64,000 bases of DNA from JAEUMY01 sp031394355 (GCA_031394355.1 JANNSU010000056.1:1-64000), one strand, 5' to 3'. Shown: positions 18,761 to 28,307, counted from the first letter of the stretch. Made by a program: numbers and translations. Notes: generated by a model not told the origin, from the letters alone.

Positions 18761-20910
18761 GGAAGGAACTGTGGTTCGGCTTTGTCATCATGGGATTGAT
18801 CATCCTCCCCACGGCCATCTTCATGCCTTGGGGCAGCATGACCAACGGGCACCTTGGGCTGCTCATGCTGTCGCTGGTGGTCGTGGCGATCATGCTCGGC
18901 TTTCCCACCGCGTTCACGCTGATGGGCATGGGCATGCTGTTCGCATGGTTTTCGTTCGGCTTCAACACCCAGCGAACACTCGACCTGATGGTGCAGCGCG
19001 CCTATGGCGTGATGACCAATGACGTCCTCATTTCGATACCGCTCTTCGTGTTCATGGGCTACCTCGTTGAACGTGCCAACCTGATCGAAAAACTCTTCAA
19101 GAGCCTGCACCTCGCACTCTCGCGTGTGCCGGGATCGTTGGCGGTCGCGACACTGGTGACTTGCGCAATTTTCGCCACGGCGACGGGTATTGTCGGCGCA
19201 GTCGTGACGCTGATGGGATTGCTTGCCTTGCCTGCAATGTTGCGTGCAGGCTACAGCGTGCAGCTGTCGGCGGGCGCCATCACGGCCGGTGGCTGTCTTG
19301 GCATTCTGATACCGCCATCCGTCATGCTGATTGTCTATGGCGCGACGGCCGGTGTATCGGTCGTGAAGCTGTATGCGGGTGCATTCTTCCCGGGCATCAT
19401 GCTGGCCTTCCTGTACATCGTGTACGTGATCATTGTTGCCAAAATAAAGCCCAGCATGGCACCGCCATTGCCGGAGAGCGAGCGGTACGTGCCGTTGCCC
19501 GCTCATGCACTGTCGCTCGGGTTTGGTGGTGCGCAAAATGCGCTGGTCAGTCTGTTTGGTGCACTGAAGGGCAAACGCAATGCTGATGTACCGACCAGCA
19601 CGCTCTTGAAAGAGCTGGGCGTGGTGCTGGCGCCGGCGATCGTGTTTGCCGTGGTCATGGGACTGACCTGGAATTCGCTGACAAAGCCCGACGTGGTCAC
19701 TGATACCTCTGCGCTGCAGCAAATGGGGGGCGACAACGCGCAACCTGTTGGTCTGGGAGATTCTGGCGGACTGGCAGAGCCGAAGGCAGAGGGTCTGCAA
19801 GATCCGCCCAAAGAAGAAACCGGGCTGGCGGAGCCGCCAAAGGAAGTGACCGGCTTGAGCGAGCCGCCCGTGGCAGCTGAAGCCAAGGCGGTGACCCCTG
19901 CAGCGAAGCCGGACGCATCGGCTGTCGTGGCGGCGAAGACACCAGTAGCTGCCACCGCCCGATTGCCCGCGCCAACGGCGTTCTGGATCGTGTTTGGTGT
20001 CGGATTCGTATCGTTGCTGGTGTTCTATGCCATCTTCTCGCTGACCCGGCTGGAAATTTTCAAGATGTTGGCGGGCTCGTTCTTCCCGCTGGCCGTGCTG
20101 ATCTTGTCGGTGTTGGGGACAATTGTCTTCGGTCTGGCTACGCCGACGGAGGCGGCGGCCATCGGCTCGCTGGGTGGCTTCATGTTGGCGGCGTTTTACA
20201 TGGCGCTCGCTCGGCCTGCGGATGAGTGTTGGCGAATCCTGAAAGTCTGGCTCCCCTTCTGGATCGTCGGCCTGATTGCGGTGGTCTGGTTCATCCTGCT
20301 CCAGGCCGAAGTGTTGACTGCAGGACCGCCGCTCTGGGTTGGCTGGCTGTCGATGTCTGCCATCGGCATCTGGTGCGTTCTCGCGAGCTGGCAGGTCAAA
20401 CTCGTCGGCACGGTGCGCGAGTCGGTCTATCTCACCGGCAAGACCTCTGCCATGGTCTGCTGGCTGTTTGTGGGCTCGTCGATCTTCTCTGCCGCCTTTG
20501 CACTCCTCGGCGGGCAGGAGCTGATCGAGAACTGGGTGTTGTCGCTGGGCCTCACGCCCATTCAGTTCCTGTTGCTGTCGCAGGCGATCATCTTCATCCT
20601 GGGCTGGCCGCTGGAATGGACCGAGATCATCGTGATCTTCATGCCGATCTTCATTCCGTTGTTGGCGAAGTTCAACGTTGATCCGCTGTTCTTTGGATTG
20701 CTCGTGGCGCTCAATCTGCAGACAGCCTTCCTGTCGCCACCGGTGGCCATGGCCGCGTTCTACCTGAAGGGCGTGGCGCCGCCTCATGTGACCCTGAACC
20801 AGATATTCCTCGGCATGATGCCGTTCATGGGCATACAGATTTTCGCCTTGTTCATCCTGTATGTGTTCCCGGAAATCGGGATGTGGTTGCCTTCCGTGCT
20901 CTACAAATGA
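18757..20910 (+). CDS. TRAP transporter large permease (DctM family) with a long hydrophilic insertion
   Basis: A 717-residue membrane protein with many hydrophobic helices, including GCLGILIPPSVMLIVYGATA and TPTEAAAIGSLGGFMLA, both DctM family marks. At about 430 residues a typical DctM would be much shorter. The extra length comes partly from a Pro/Ala/Glu-rich, helix-breaking segment at roughly residues 308-407. That segment holds repeats such as GLAEPPKEVTGLSEPP. Extra helices follow it. The translation is uninterrupted across the segment. It forms the transport channel with DctQ. Confidence 0.9.
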   Translation: MRKELWFGFVIMGLIILPTAIFMPWGSMTNGHLGLLMLSLVVVAIMLGFPTAFTLMGMGMLFAWFSFGFNTQRTLDLMVQRAYGVMTNDVLISIPLFVFMGYLVERANLIEKLFKSLHLALSRVPGSLAVATLVTCAIFATATGIVGAVVTLMGLLALPAMLRAGYSVQLSAGAITAGGCLGILIPPSVMLIVYGATAGVSVVKLYAGAFFPGIMLAFLYIVYVIIVAKIKPSMAPPLPESERYVPLPAHALSLGFGGAQNALVSLFGALKGKRNADVPTSTLLKELGVVLAPAIVFAVVMGLTWNSLTKPDVVTDTSALQQMGGDNAQPVGLGDSGGLAEPKAEGLQDPPKEETGLAEPPKEVTGLSEPPVAAEAKAVTPAAKPDASAVVAAKTPVAATARLPAPTAFWIVFGVGFVSLLVFYAIFSLTRLEIFKMLAGSFFPLAVLILSVLGTIVFGLATPTEAAAIGSLGGFMLAAFYMALARPADECWRILKVWLPFWIVGLIAVVWFILLQAEVLTAGPPLWVGWLSMSAIGIWCVLASWQVKLVGTVRESVYLTGKTSAMVCWLFVGSSIFSAAFALLGGQELIENWVLSLGLTPIQFLLLSQAIIFILGWPLEWTEIIVIFMPIFIPLLAKFNVDPLFFGLLVALNLQTAFLSPPVAMAAFYLKGVAPPHVTLNQIFLGMMPFMGIQIFALFILYVFPEIGMWLPSVLYK

Positions 20911-20945
20911 TGTCAACGCGGATGGCTTTGCCACGGCGTTGACCT

Positions 20946-20992
20946 TCGCGCCATGGAGCGGACCGTTTGGCCGCTCATGGCGCGATTTTTTC
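20946..20992 (+). terminator. Terminator after the TRAP operon
   Basis: TCGCGCCATG...AGCGG pairs with CCGCTCATGGCGCGA, with one bulged base, and the stem is followed by six T. It lies 35 bp after the dctM stop and just before the next gene's ATG, so it separates the operon from the hydroxyacid dehydrogenases. Confidence 0.8.
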
Positions 20993-21014
20993 TGCGTTCG
21001 ACTTTGACTCGTTT

Positions 21015-21989
21015 ATGAACAAGCCTTCCATTCTCATTGCTCGTGAGGTCTTCGACGACGTCATCGTGGATCTGGAGCGTGACTTTCTGGTCGAGTCCAA
21101 TCAGGCGGATGTTCTCTTCACGCCGGACCAGTTGGCGGAACGGCTGCAGGGAAAGTCAGGTGTGCTCATGACTGCGATGGACAAGATTGACGACAGCGTG
21201 ATGGCGCGCTGCCCGGATCTCAAGGTGATTTCCAACATCGCAGTGGGCTATAACAATGTTGATGTCGTGGCGGCGACGAAGCGCGGCATCAAAGTCACCA
21301 ACACTCCGGAAGTGCTCAACGAGGCGACCGCGGATCTCACCTGGGCCATCATGATGGCGGCGGCGCGGCGCGTGGCCGAGGGTGATGCTTTTGTTCGCCG
21401 TGGCGACTGGAAGACAGCCTTTGCGCTGAAGAGCTGGCTGGGCGCGGATCTGCATGGCGCGACGTTGGGGATCATCGGCATGGGCCGCATCGGTCAGGCC
21501 ATCGCCCGGCGCGCACTCGGTTTCAGCATGCGTGTCCTGTATCACAACCGCACGCAGCTGGATGTGGCGACCGAGCAGGCATTGCACTGCGAATATTCGC
21601 AGGACCGCGATACCGTGCTGCGCGAGGCAGACTTTCTGGTGGTCATGGTGCCGTACTCGCCCGCGACGCATCACTTCATCAAGGCGGATGACATCGCCAA
21701 GATGAAACCGACAGCCATTCTCGTCAACACGGCACGCGGTGGCGTGGTGGACGATGCGGCGCTTGTCGCAGCGCTGAAGGTCGGCACGATCGCGGGTGCC
21801 GCGCTCGATGTCTTTGAGGGCGAGCCACAACTGAATGGCGAATATTCTCATCTGCGCAATGTGGTGCTGACGCCGCACATCGGCAGCGGCACACGTTCGA
21901 CACGGCTTGCCATGCTGCGGCTGGCCGCGAAGAACCTCACGGTGGCATTGAAGGGCGGGGAACCGCCAAACTGGGTCAACCGGCCCTGA
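21015..21989 (+). CDS. D-2-hydroxyacid dehydrogenase (glyoxylate/hydroxypyruvate reductase type)
   Basis: A 324-residue NAD(P)-dependent oxidoreductase from MNKPSILIAREVFDDV. The Rossmann motif is GIIGMGRIGQAIARRA, the substrate-binding signature is VMVPYSPATHHFI, and NTARGGVVDD and the catalytic HIGSGT region (His with the upstream Arg and Glu) are present. The closest family is GhrB/TkrA-like. Position after the TRAP operon suggests reduction of an imported 2-oxo or hydroxy acid. It carries one exact palindrome (HCEYSQ) and one one-mismatch copy at 21838-21849 (EYSH). Confidence 0.9.
   Translation: MNKPSILIAREVFDDVIVDLERDFLVESNQADVLFTPDQLAERLQGKSGVLMTAMDKIDDSVMARCPDLKVISNIAVGYNNVDVVAATKRGIKVTNTPEVLNEATADLTWAIMMAAARRVAEGDAFVRRGDWKTAFALKSWLGADLHGATLGIIGMGRIGQAIARRALGFSMRVLYHNRTQLDVATEQALHCEYSQDRDTVLREADFLVVMVPYSPATHHFIKADDIAKMKPTAILVNTARGGVVDDAALVAALKVGTIAGAALDVFEGEPQLNGEYSHLRNVVLTPHIGSGTRSTRLAMLRLAAKNLTVALKGGEPPNWVNRP
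21589..21600. repeat. GCGAATATTCGC palindrome, copy 5
   Basis: Exact copy in the hydroxyacid dehydrogenase gene, read EYSQ. Confidence 0.95.
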
Positions 21990-22046
21990 CCGGTGAACCT
22001 TCCCCGTCACGCATCATCCAATCCAGACATAACAGGAACACCAGCA

Positions 22047-22910
22047 ATGACCAGCAAAGTCGCATTTCTCGGCCTCGGCGTGATGGGCTTCCCCATGGCG
22101 GGCCACCTCAAGTCCAAGGGCTTTGACGTCACGGTTTACAACCGCACCGAGGCCAAGGCAAAGGATTGGGTCGCGAAGCACGGCGGCACCCATGCTGCAA
22201 CACCTGCTGATGCTGCACGCGGTGCCGACATCGTTTTCATGTGTGTCGGCAACGACAAGGATCTGCTGGATGTGGCGGCAGGTGAGGGCGGCGCGCTGGC
22301 CGGCATGGCCGCCGGCGGCATTCTGGTGGATCACACCACGGCCTCTGCCGATGCTGCGCGGAAACTTTACGATCTCGCCAAGGCAAAGGGCATCGCGTTC
22401 ATCGATGCGCCGGTTTCCGGCGGCCAGGCCGGTGCGGAGAATGGCAAGCTCACCGTCATGTGCGGCGGCGATCAATCTGCGTTCGACACCGCCAAGCCGG
22501 TGATGGACAGCTATGGCAAGGCTGTGACGCTCATGGGCGGCTCGGGCGCAGGCCAACTCACCAAGATGGTCAACCAGATCTGCATTGCCGGGCTGGTGCA
22601 GGCGCTGTCCGAGGGCATTGCCTTTGCAGAGAAGGCCAAACTCGATCCGCTGCTGGTGTTGGAGGTGATCTCGAAGGGCGCCGCGCAGTCGTGGCAGATG
22701 GAGAACCGTGGCAAGACCATGGCCGAGCGGAAATTCAACTTCGGCTTCGCAGTCGACTGGATGCGCAAAGACCTCGGCATCTGCATGGAAGAAGCCAAAC
22801 GCAATGGGGCAAAGTTGCCCGTTACCGAGATCGTCGACAAGTTCTATGCCGAAGTACAGGCGGCTGGCGGCAGCCGTTTCGATACGTCTTCGCTGATCAC
22901 CCGGCTGTAG
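22047..22910 (+). CDS. 3-hydroxyisobutyrate / tartronate-semialdehyde reductase family dehydrogenase
   Basis: A 287-residue beta-hydroxyacid dehydrogenase. N-terminal nucleotide-binding motif FLGLGVMGFPMAGHL, substrate motif DAPVSGGQAGAENGKL, catalytic lysine in TKMVNQICIAG, and the cofactor-domain segment NFGFAVDWMRKDLGI. These fit GarR/GlxR and MmsB alike; the exact substrate is open. It follows the D-hydroxyacid dehydrogenase by 57 bp, so the two probably form one unit that handles C3 hydroxy- and oxo-acids. Confidence 0.88.
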   Translation: MTSKVAFLGLGVMGFPMAGHLKSKGFDVTVYNRTEAKAKDWVAKHGGTHAATPADAARGADIVFMCVGNDKDLLDVAAGEGGALAGMAAGGILVDHTTASADAARKLYDLAKAKGIAFIDAPVSGGQAGAENGKLTVMCGGDQSAFDTAKPVMDSYGKAVTLMGGSGAGQLTKMVNQICIAGLVQALSEGIAFAEKAKLDPLLVLEVISKGAAQSWQMENRGKTMAERKFNFGFAVDWMRKDLGICMEEAKRNGAKLPVTEIVDKFYAEVQAAGGSRFDTSSLITRL

Positions 22911-22913
22911 AGT

Positions 22914-22974
22914 CCTGGGCCAGCCGGGGGCCCGCCGGAGTCTAAGGGTCTGGCCCAGGCATCTCTCTTCTTTT
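22914..22974 (+). terminator. Probable terminator after the dehydrogenase pair
   Basis: CCTGGGCCAG (22914-22923) pairs exactly with CTGGCCCAGG (22950-22959), with a G+C-rich loop that can fold further. A pyrimidine-rich tail ending CTTCTTTT follows. The large loop makes it less certain than a simple hairpin. Confidence 0.6.
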
Positions 22975-23013
22975 GTGAACTGGTTCACATTTTTAATGAG
23001 TGAACTGCATCAC
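22975..23013. promoter_or_regulatory. Tandem operator-like inverted repeats GTGAACTG
   Basis: GTGAACTGGTTCAC (GTGAAC-N2-GTTCAC, an inverted repeat) at 22975-22988 is followed by GTGAACTGCATCAC at 23000-23013, matching 12 of 14 bases, 25 bp downstream. Both lie just upstream of the PAS-domain gene. They look like two binding sites for one regulator; the regulator is unknown. Confidence 0.45.
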
Positions 23014-23018
23014 AGTGC

Positions 23019-23032
23019 TTGACTTGGATCAA
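23019..23032. promoter_or_regulatory. FNR/Anr-like box
   Basis: TTGACTTGGATCAA matches the FNR-family consensus TTGAT-N4-ATCAA at nine of ten positions. It lies 30 bp before the chosen ATG at 23063. That distance is short for activation at -41.5, so it could act as a repressor site or be chance. Confidence 0.3.
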
Positions 23033-23062
23033 GCCCGCAAAGACGGGGAAGGGAGAGCACGC

Positions 23063-24184
23063 ATGGCACGGATTGAAATGCCGCCTATTGCAGGCTGGAG
23101 TGAGGAACACGAGCGCGAGCTTCGCGCAATGCAGGTGGATGAGCTTTACCGCTCGCTGCCTTTTGCCACGGGAGCGGCGTTTCTCAGCGCTGGTCTGACC
23201 TTTGCGGTGCTGATGGATACCGGTGCCGGCGCCGCCGGGATGTACTGGTTCATCATGTTCTCGCTGGTCACCTTGTACCGGTGTGGCATCCTCATCGCCC
23301 AATCCAGAAATACAGGCCACACCCCGGAGACGTGGGCACAGCTCGCCATCGTTGGCAATGTTGTCGCAGGGCTGCTCTGGGGATTGCTGGGAACAGTGCT
23401 CTTCCCGGCGTCGCCCAGTTACCGCGAACTGTTCATTGTCATGGTGATTTGCTGCAGCGTTGGCGGATCAGTATCCAGCTATGCGCCGGTCAAATGGGCG
23501 CATCCGGCCATGGCATTGCCAGCGGTTGTGCCGCCGATTTTCTACCTCACTTTCGCGCGTGACGGCATCCATGTCTATTCGGCCTTGACCGCATTCGTGT
23601 TCATGATCATGGTGGCTGGCATCGCGCTGCAGCAGCATCGGCGCATCACGCAGCGCCTGCGGCTCACGCTGGAGAATCGGGAGCTTATGCGGCGACTTTC
23701 AGCCGCCAATTCTTCCCTGTTGCGCCAGAACAGTGATCTTGAGCTGCGCGCGGCGGAAAGGCTGCAGTCCGCCCTGAGCGAAAAGGATCGTGCTGACCTC
23801 TTGGCCCTGCATTTCGCGACGACTCCGCTGGCCATCATCGAGTGCGATGCCGATCTCAGGCTGGTGTCCTGGAACGATGCCACCCGGAGATTGTTGGGTC
23901 TCAGCATCGACACCCTGCGCGGCCAGCCACTTCTGTCGGCAATCTGCGTGGAGGGAGAGGGCAAGGGCAAGGGCGAGGGCGATGTGATCGGGTCGGCAAT
24001 TCGAAAGGTGGCTGCGGACGGCTCACCCGTTTCGAGCCGAGGGAACTTCTACACGCTGGATCGACGCCTGAAGAAGGGCTCATTCCACATCACGGCGCTG
24101 CGACAGGGAAAAGTGAGCCCGTTGCGGATCGCCATCATCATCTCCGACTGGCGCGACAACGGGGACGCGCGACGCGTGGCCTGA
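23063..24184 (+). CDS. Membrane-bound PAS-domain sensor without an output domain
   Basis: 373 residues from the ATG with GGGAGAG upstream; an in-frame GTG at 23000 is less likely because it lies inside the operator-like repeats. Six or so hydrophobic segments occupy residues 40-195 (ATGAAFLSAGLTFAVL, WFIMFSLVTLYRCGILI and others). A short coiled-coil with LRQNSDLELRAAERLQSAL follows, then a PAS fold (ATTPLAIIECDADLRLVSWN). The frame stops right after the PAS domain, with no GGDEF, EAL, or kinase domain. N-terminal architecture is like the membrane sensor domains of diguanylate cyclases. Possibly a truncated sensor or one that signals through a partner. Confidence 0.7.
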   Translation: MARIEMPPIAGWSEEHERELRAMQVDELYRSLPFATGAAFLSAGLTFAVLMDTGAGAAGMYWFIMFSLVTLYRCGILIAQSRNTGHTPETWAQLAIVGNVVAGLLWGLLGTVLFPASPSYRELFIVMVICCSVGGSVSSYAPVKWAHPAMALPAVVPPIFYLTFARDGIHVYSALTAFVFMIMVAGIALQQHRRITQRLRLTLENRELMRRLSAANSSLLRQNSDLELRAAERLQSALSEKDRADLLALHFATTPLAIIECDADLRLVSWNDATRRLLGLSIDTLRGQPLLSAICVEGEGKGKGEGDVIGSAIRKVAADGSPVSSRGNFYTLDRRLKKGSFHITALRQGKVSPLRIAIIISDWRDNGDARRVA

Positions 24185-24254
24185 GACCACGTTTCCGCTG
24201 GACAGCAGCGCCACGCCGTAAAATGCCGGATTGCACACTTTGCATCCGGCATCC

Positions 24255-27200
24255 ATGTCCCGCCCCGTAGCAAACACTCCCCCGCCCGACTTACGCCTGC
24301 CACAGACGCTCCTGGCCCATTGTCTGTTGACCGACCGTGAGCGCCTGTTGCGCACCGCAGGCAAGGTGAGGGCGCTCGAGCGGGCGGGCAAGCCATCTGA
24401 TCGGGCCAGGGCAGAGCTCGAACGGGCCTGTGCCGATGCGGCAATGCGCTGGGAGGCGAGGGTGGCGAAGCGTCCCGTCTCCAGCTTCCCTGACGATCTG
24501 CCCATCGCCGAGAAGCGCGCCGACATTGCGGCACTCATCCGCGAGCATCAAGTTGTCATCGTCTGCGGTGAGACCGGCTCGGGCAAGACCACACAGCTAC
24601 CCAAGATATGTCTCGATCTCGGGCTGGGTACTCGCGGCCTCATCGGCTGTACCCAGCCGCGCCGCATCGCGGCACGCTCGCTGGCGTCGCGTCTTGCGTT
24701 CGAGTTGAAGGCACCGCAGGCCGTCGGCTTCAAGATTCGCTTTCAGGACCATACGCACCCGGATGCCTGCGTGAAAGTGATGACGGACGGCATCCTGCTG
24801 GCGGAGACGCATGGCGATAGCGATCTCTTGCAGTACGACACGCTCATCATCGACGAAGCGCATGAGCGCAGCCTCAACATCGACTTCCTGCTGGGTTACC
24901 TGAAACGCCTGATTCCACGGCGGCCGGATCTGAAGATCATCGTCACGTCCGCCACCATCGACCCGCAGCGTTTCGCACGCCACTTCACCATCAACGGCAC
25001 ACCCGCACCGGTCATCGAGGTGTCGGGGCGCACGTATCCAGTGGAGATTCGCTATCACCCCGAATTCCTGCAAAGCGAGGAGGGTGAAGCGCTCGACTTG
25101 GCCGATGGCGTGCTGAAAGCAGTCGATGAGTTGACTAACACTCATGAGAGCGGTGACGTCCTGGTGTTTCTTCCTGGCGAACGTGAAATCCGCGACTGCG
25201 CGGAAGCGCTGCGTAAACATCATCCCGACCATACGGAAGTGTTGCCGCTTTACGCGCGTCTATCCTCAGCCGAGCAGGACCGAATCTTCTCGACCGGCGG
25301 TCGGCGTCGCATCGTGCTGTCGACCAACGTCGCGGAAACGTCACTCACTGTGCCGGGTATTCGTTACGTCGTGGATTCCGGCCTCGCCCGCATCAACCGC
25401 TATTCGCCGCGTTCCAAGATCAACCTGCTGCAGATCGAGAAGATTTCGCAGGCTTCCGCGCGTCAGCGCTCTGGCCGCTGCGGCCGTGTCGCCGCGGGCG
25501 TCACCATTCGCCTGTATGCCGAGGAGGATCACGCCGACCGGCCCGCCTTCACCACACCGGAAATCCTGCGCACGTCGCTCGCCAGCGTCATCCTGCGCAT
25601 GAAGGCGCTGGGGCTCGGTGACGTGAGCGAGTTCCCGTTCCTGGAGCCGCCCAGCCCGCGCATGATCGAAGACGGGTATCGCCTGCTGTTTGAGTTGGGT
25701 GCAGTGGACCTGGAGAAGAATCTCACCCGACTCGGACATGAGCTGGCCAAGCTGCCCATCGACCCGCGCATCGGCCGCATGCTGCTGGCGGGCAAGGCGT
25801 CGGGCTGTCTCAACGAACTCCTCATCATCTGCTCCGCGCTGTCAGTGCAGGACCCGCGTGTGCGCCCGCACGAGAAGCAGCAGGAAGCAACGCTCAAGCA
25901 TGAGCAGTGGGCGGACCCGCAATCGGACTTCCTCGCCTGGATCAAGCTCTGGAACTGGTACGAGGAGCAGCTCAAGCACAAGAAATCCAACCGCAAGTTT
26001 ACCCAGGAAATCATCGCCAATTTTCTCTCGCCGCTGCGCATGCGCGAGTGGCGGGACATTCATGGGCAGTTGGCTGAGCTGATGCGTGGGGAACTTCCTC
26101 CCGTTGCCCAGCCTCGCGCCACAAAAGGGCAGGGGGCCGACCGTCATGCGAAGTCTGCACCCGTTCTTGTTGCGACAAATGCTACAGAGAACGTTTCATC
26201 CCTCAGCGGTCCACGCTACGACCTCATCCACCGCGCACTGCTCACCGGCCTGCTCGCGAACGTTGGCACCAAGGCGCCGGAAGGTGACCACTACCTTGGC
26301 GTGCGCGCCATCCAGTTCCGGCTGCCGGGCCAGGGCGCGCAGCATGCGGCCCAGAAGCGAACGCGAATGAAGTGGATCATGGCGGGTGAGATCACCGAGA
26401 CCACGCGAATATTCGCAAGAACGGTGGCGCGCATCGAGCCCGAGTGGATCGAGGATCTGGGCGCACATCTGGTGACTCGCACCCATTTCGACGCGCACTG
26501 GGATCGCAAAACCGCGCAGGTGGTGGCGTATGAACAGGTGGCGCTATACGGCCTCATCGTCCAGCCGCGAAAGCGCGTGCACTTCGGCAGCATCAACCCC
26601 AAAGACTCGCGCGAGATTTTCATCCGCCAGGGATTGGTCACCGGCGAGTTCGACACTCGCGGCAATTTTCTGGACACCAACCGCAGGCTGGTGGCGGAGA
26701 TTCAGGATCTGGAGCACAAGGCCCGCCGCCAGGATGTGCTGATCGACGACGACGCGATGTACGAACTGTACGACGCGATCATTCCGGCCGACATCGTCAA
26801 CGGCGCGGGCTTCGAGAAGTGGCGCAAGGACACGGAGAAGCAGAACGCAAACGTGCTGCTGTTCTCGCGGGAAACGCTCATGCGCCGCGCCGCCAGCGAG
26901 ATCACGGTGGAGCTGTTTCCCAAGTCGCTGAAGCACCGAGCCGGCGTGTACCCCATCAAGTATCGCTTCGAGCCGGGGCACGTCATGGATGGCCTCACGC
27001 TGACGCTGCCCGTCTCCGTATTGAACCAGGTCGAGCCGCATCGCTTCGAGTGGCTTGTCCCCGGGATGTTGCGCGACAAGGTGGCCGCACTCATCAAGAC
27101 CCTGCCGCAGCGATTCCGCAGCCAGTTCGTGCCCATTCCGGACACAGTCAGCGCGTTCATGGAGTGGCTGTGGCGGCACGACGGGATGCGCGATCTGTCG

Positions 27201-28307
27201 CGCGCCGAGCGGCCGCTGAATGACATGCTGGCGGGCTTCCTGTCGCAGCACCGTCGCGCCACCGTGGCTGCGAGCGACTTCGATCTCACCCGCGTACCGC
27301 CACATCTCTTTGCGAATATTCGCATCATCGACGCGGATGGCGCGGAGCTCGCCATGGGCCGCGATTTCAACGCGCTGAAGGAACAGTTTGCCGATGCGTC
27401 GCGCACCATGTTCTCCACGCTCCACCGCAATACCCTGGAGCGCGATGGCGTCGTGCGCTGGGATTTCGGCGACCTGCCCGAAGAAATCAACTTCGAGCGG
27501 AATAGCGTGCGCTACAACGGCTATCCGGCGCTGGTGGATGCAGGAACATCAGTCAACATTCGAATCATGGATGACAAGGAGGAGTCGCTGCGTTCGCATC
27601 GCAATGGGTTGGTCCGCCTGTTGATCCTGGAGTTGTCCGAGCAGGCGAGGGTGATCCAGCGTGGTCTGAAGCCCTCCGCCAACGCGGGTTATCAATACTC
27701 ATTGCTGTCGAACCCACCCGAGCCCAACGCCATGGATTCGCTCAAGGCAGAGATCATGGCTGCCGCCGTGGCCGAGACTTTTCTCGCTGATGCCTTGCCG
27801 CGAGAGCAGGCCGAGTTCCACAAGTGCCGCGACCTCCGCAAATCCAATCTCGCCGCCAATGCCCAGCGCGTGTTGGTGCTGATGGACGAGTCCTTCCTTC
27901 TCCTTGCGAATATTCGCAAGAGTCTCGACGACCGGTTCCTGAAAACCTGGGAACACGTCGAGCCGGACATTCGCTCGCAGCTGGAGTTGCTGTTCTGGAA
28001 AGGTTTCGTCGCCGCCACGCCCGTCGCACAACTCACCCACTATCCGCGTTACCTCAAGGCCATCGAGCTACGCGTCGCCAAGATGAAACAGGGCGCCATG
28101 GAGCGCGACATTGAGCGCCTCAGGGAGCTGAAACCCCTGTGGCAGAATCTGCTCAATATGAAGAACAAACTTTCGCCTGCGGCTCAGCAGTATCGCTGGA
28201 TGGTTGAGGAATTGCGCGTGTCCCTTTTTGCGCAGGAATTGCGGACGCCGATGCCGGTGTCGGTGAAGCGGGTGGCGAAGGCCTGGGAGGAGTTGATCAA
28301 CCCATGA
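24255..28307 (+). CDS. hrpA: ATP-dependent RNA helicase HrpA (DEAH box)
   Basis: A 1350-residue protein, close to the usual 1300 of HrpA; ATG at MSRPVANTPPP preferred over an upstream TTG. Walker A GETGSGKTTQLPK near residue 105, DEAH near 199, SATI near 230, and motif VI QRSGRCGRVAAG near 405 define the helicase core. The HA2/OB-fold and the DUF3418 C-terminal region follow. HrpA rescues stalled ribosomes by splitting them and remodels mRNA. A low-complexity stretch near residue 615-640 (LPPVAQPRATKGQGADRH) looks like a variable linker. Three exact iterated palindromes lie in the 3' half. Confidence 0.96.
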   Translation: MSRPVANTPPPDLRLPQTLLAHCLLTDRERLLRTAGKVRALERAGKPSDRARAELERACADAAMRWEARVAKRPVSSFPDDLPIAEKRADIAALIREHQVVIVCGETGSGKTTQLPKICLDLGLGTRGLIGCTQPRRIAARSLASRLAFELKAPQAVGFKIRFQDHTHPDACVKVMTDGILLAETHGDSDLLQYDTLIIDEAHERSLNIDFLLGYLKRLIPRRPDLKIIVTSATIDPQRFARHFTINGTPAPVIEVSGRTYPVEIRYHPEFLQSEEGEALDLADGVLKAVDELTNTHESGDVLVFLPGEREIRDCAEALRKHHPDHTEVLPLYARLSSAEQDRIFSTGGRRRIVLSTNVAETSLTVPGIRYVVDSGLARINRYSPRSKINLLQIEKISQASARQRSGRCGRVAAGVTIRLYAEEDHADRPAFTTPEILRTSLASVILRMKALGLGDVSEFPFLEPPSPRMIEDGYRLLFELGAVDLEKNLTRLGHELAKLPIDPRIGRMLLAGKASGCLNELLIICSALSVQDPRVRPHEKQQEATLKHEQWADPQSDFLAWIKLWNWYEEQLKHKKSNRKFTQEIIANFLSPLRMREWRDIHGQLAELMRGELPPVAQPRATKGQGADRHAKSAPVLVATNATENVSSLSGPRYDLIHRALLTGLLANVGTKAPEGDHYLGVRAIQFRLPGQGAQHAAQKRTRMKWIMAGEITETTRIFARTVARIEPEWIEDLGAHLVTRTHFDAHWDRKTAQVVAYEQVALYGLIVQPRKRVHFGSINPKDSREIFIRQGLVTGEFDTRGNFLDTNRRLVAEIQDLEHKARRQDVLIDDDAMYELYDAIIPADIVNGAGFEKWRKDTEKQNANVLLFSRETLMRRAASEITVELFPKSLKHRAGVYPIKYRFEPGHVMDGLTLTLPVSVLNQVEPHRFEWLVPGMLRDKVAALIKTLPQRFRSQFVPIPDTVSAFMEWLWRHDGMRDLSRAERPLNDMLAGFLSQHRRATVAASDFDLTRVPPHLFANIRIIDADGAELAMGRDFNALKEQFADASRTMFSTLHRNTLERDGVVRWDFGDLPEEINFERNSVRYNGYPALVDAGTSVNIRIMDDKEESLRSHRNGLVRLLILELSEQARVIQRGLKPSANAGYQYSLLSNPPEPNAMDSLKAEIMAAAVAETFLADALPREQAEFHKCRDLRKSNLAANAQRVLVLMDESFLLLANIRKSLDDRFLKTWEHVEPDIRSQLELLFWKGFVAATPVAQLTHYPRYLKAIELRVAKMKQGAMERDIERLRELKPLWQNLLNMKNKLSPAAQQYRWMVEELRVSLFAQELRTPMPVSVKRVAKAWEELINP
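26405..26416. repeat. GCGAATATTCGC palindrome, copy 6
   Basis: Exact copy in hrpA, read RIFA. Confidence 0.95.
27312..27323. repeat. GCGAATATTCGC palindrome, copy 7
   Basis: Exact copy in hrpA, read ANIR. Confidence 0.95.
27906..27917. repeat. GCGAATATTCGC palindrome, copy 8
   Basis: Exact copy in hrpA, read ANIR within LLANIRKSL; flanks extend the symmetry to CTTGCGAATATTCGCAAG. Confidence 0.95.

Noticed and set aside
18529..20934. 801-residue open frame antisense to the TRAP permease genes
   Set aside because: It has no domain, is rich in His/Arg/Gln as expected from the complement of G+C-rich coding DNA, and lies wholly opposite dctQ-dctM, which are clearly real.
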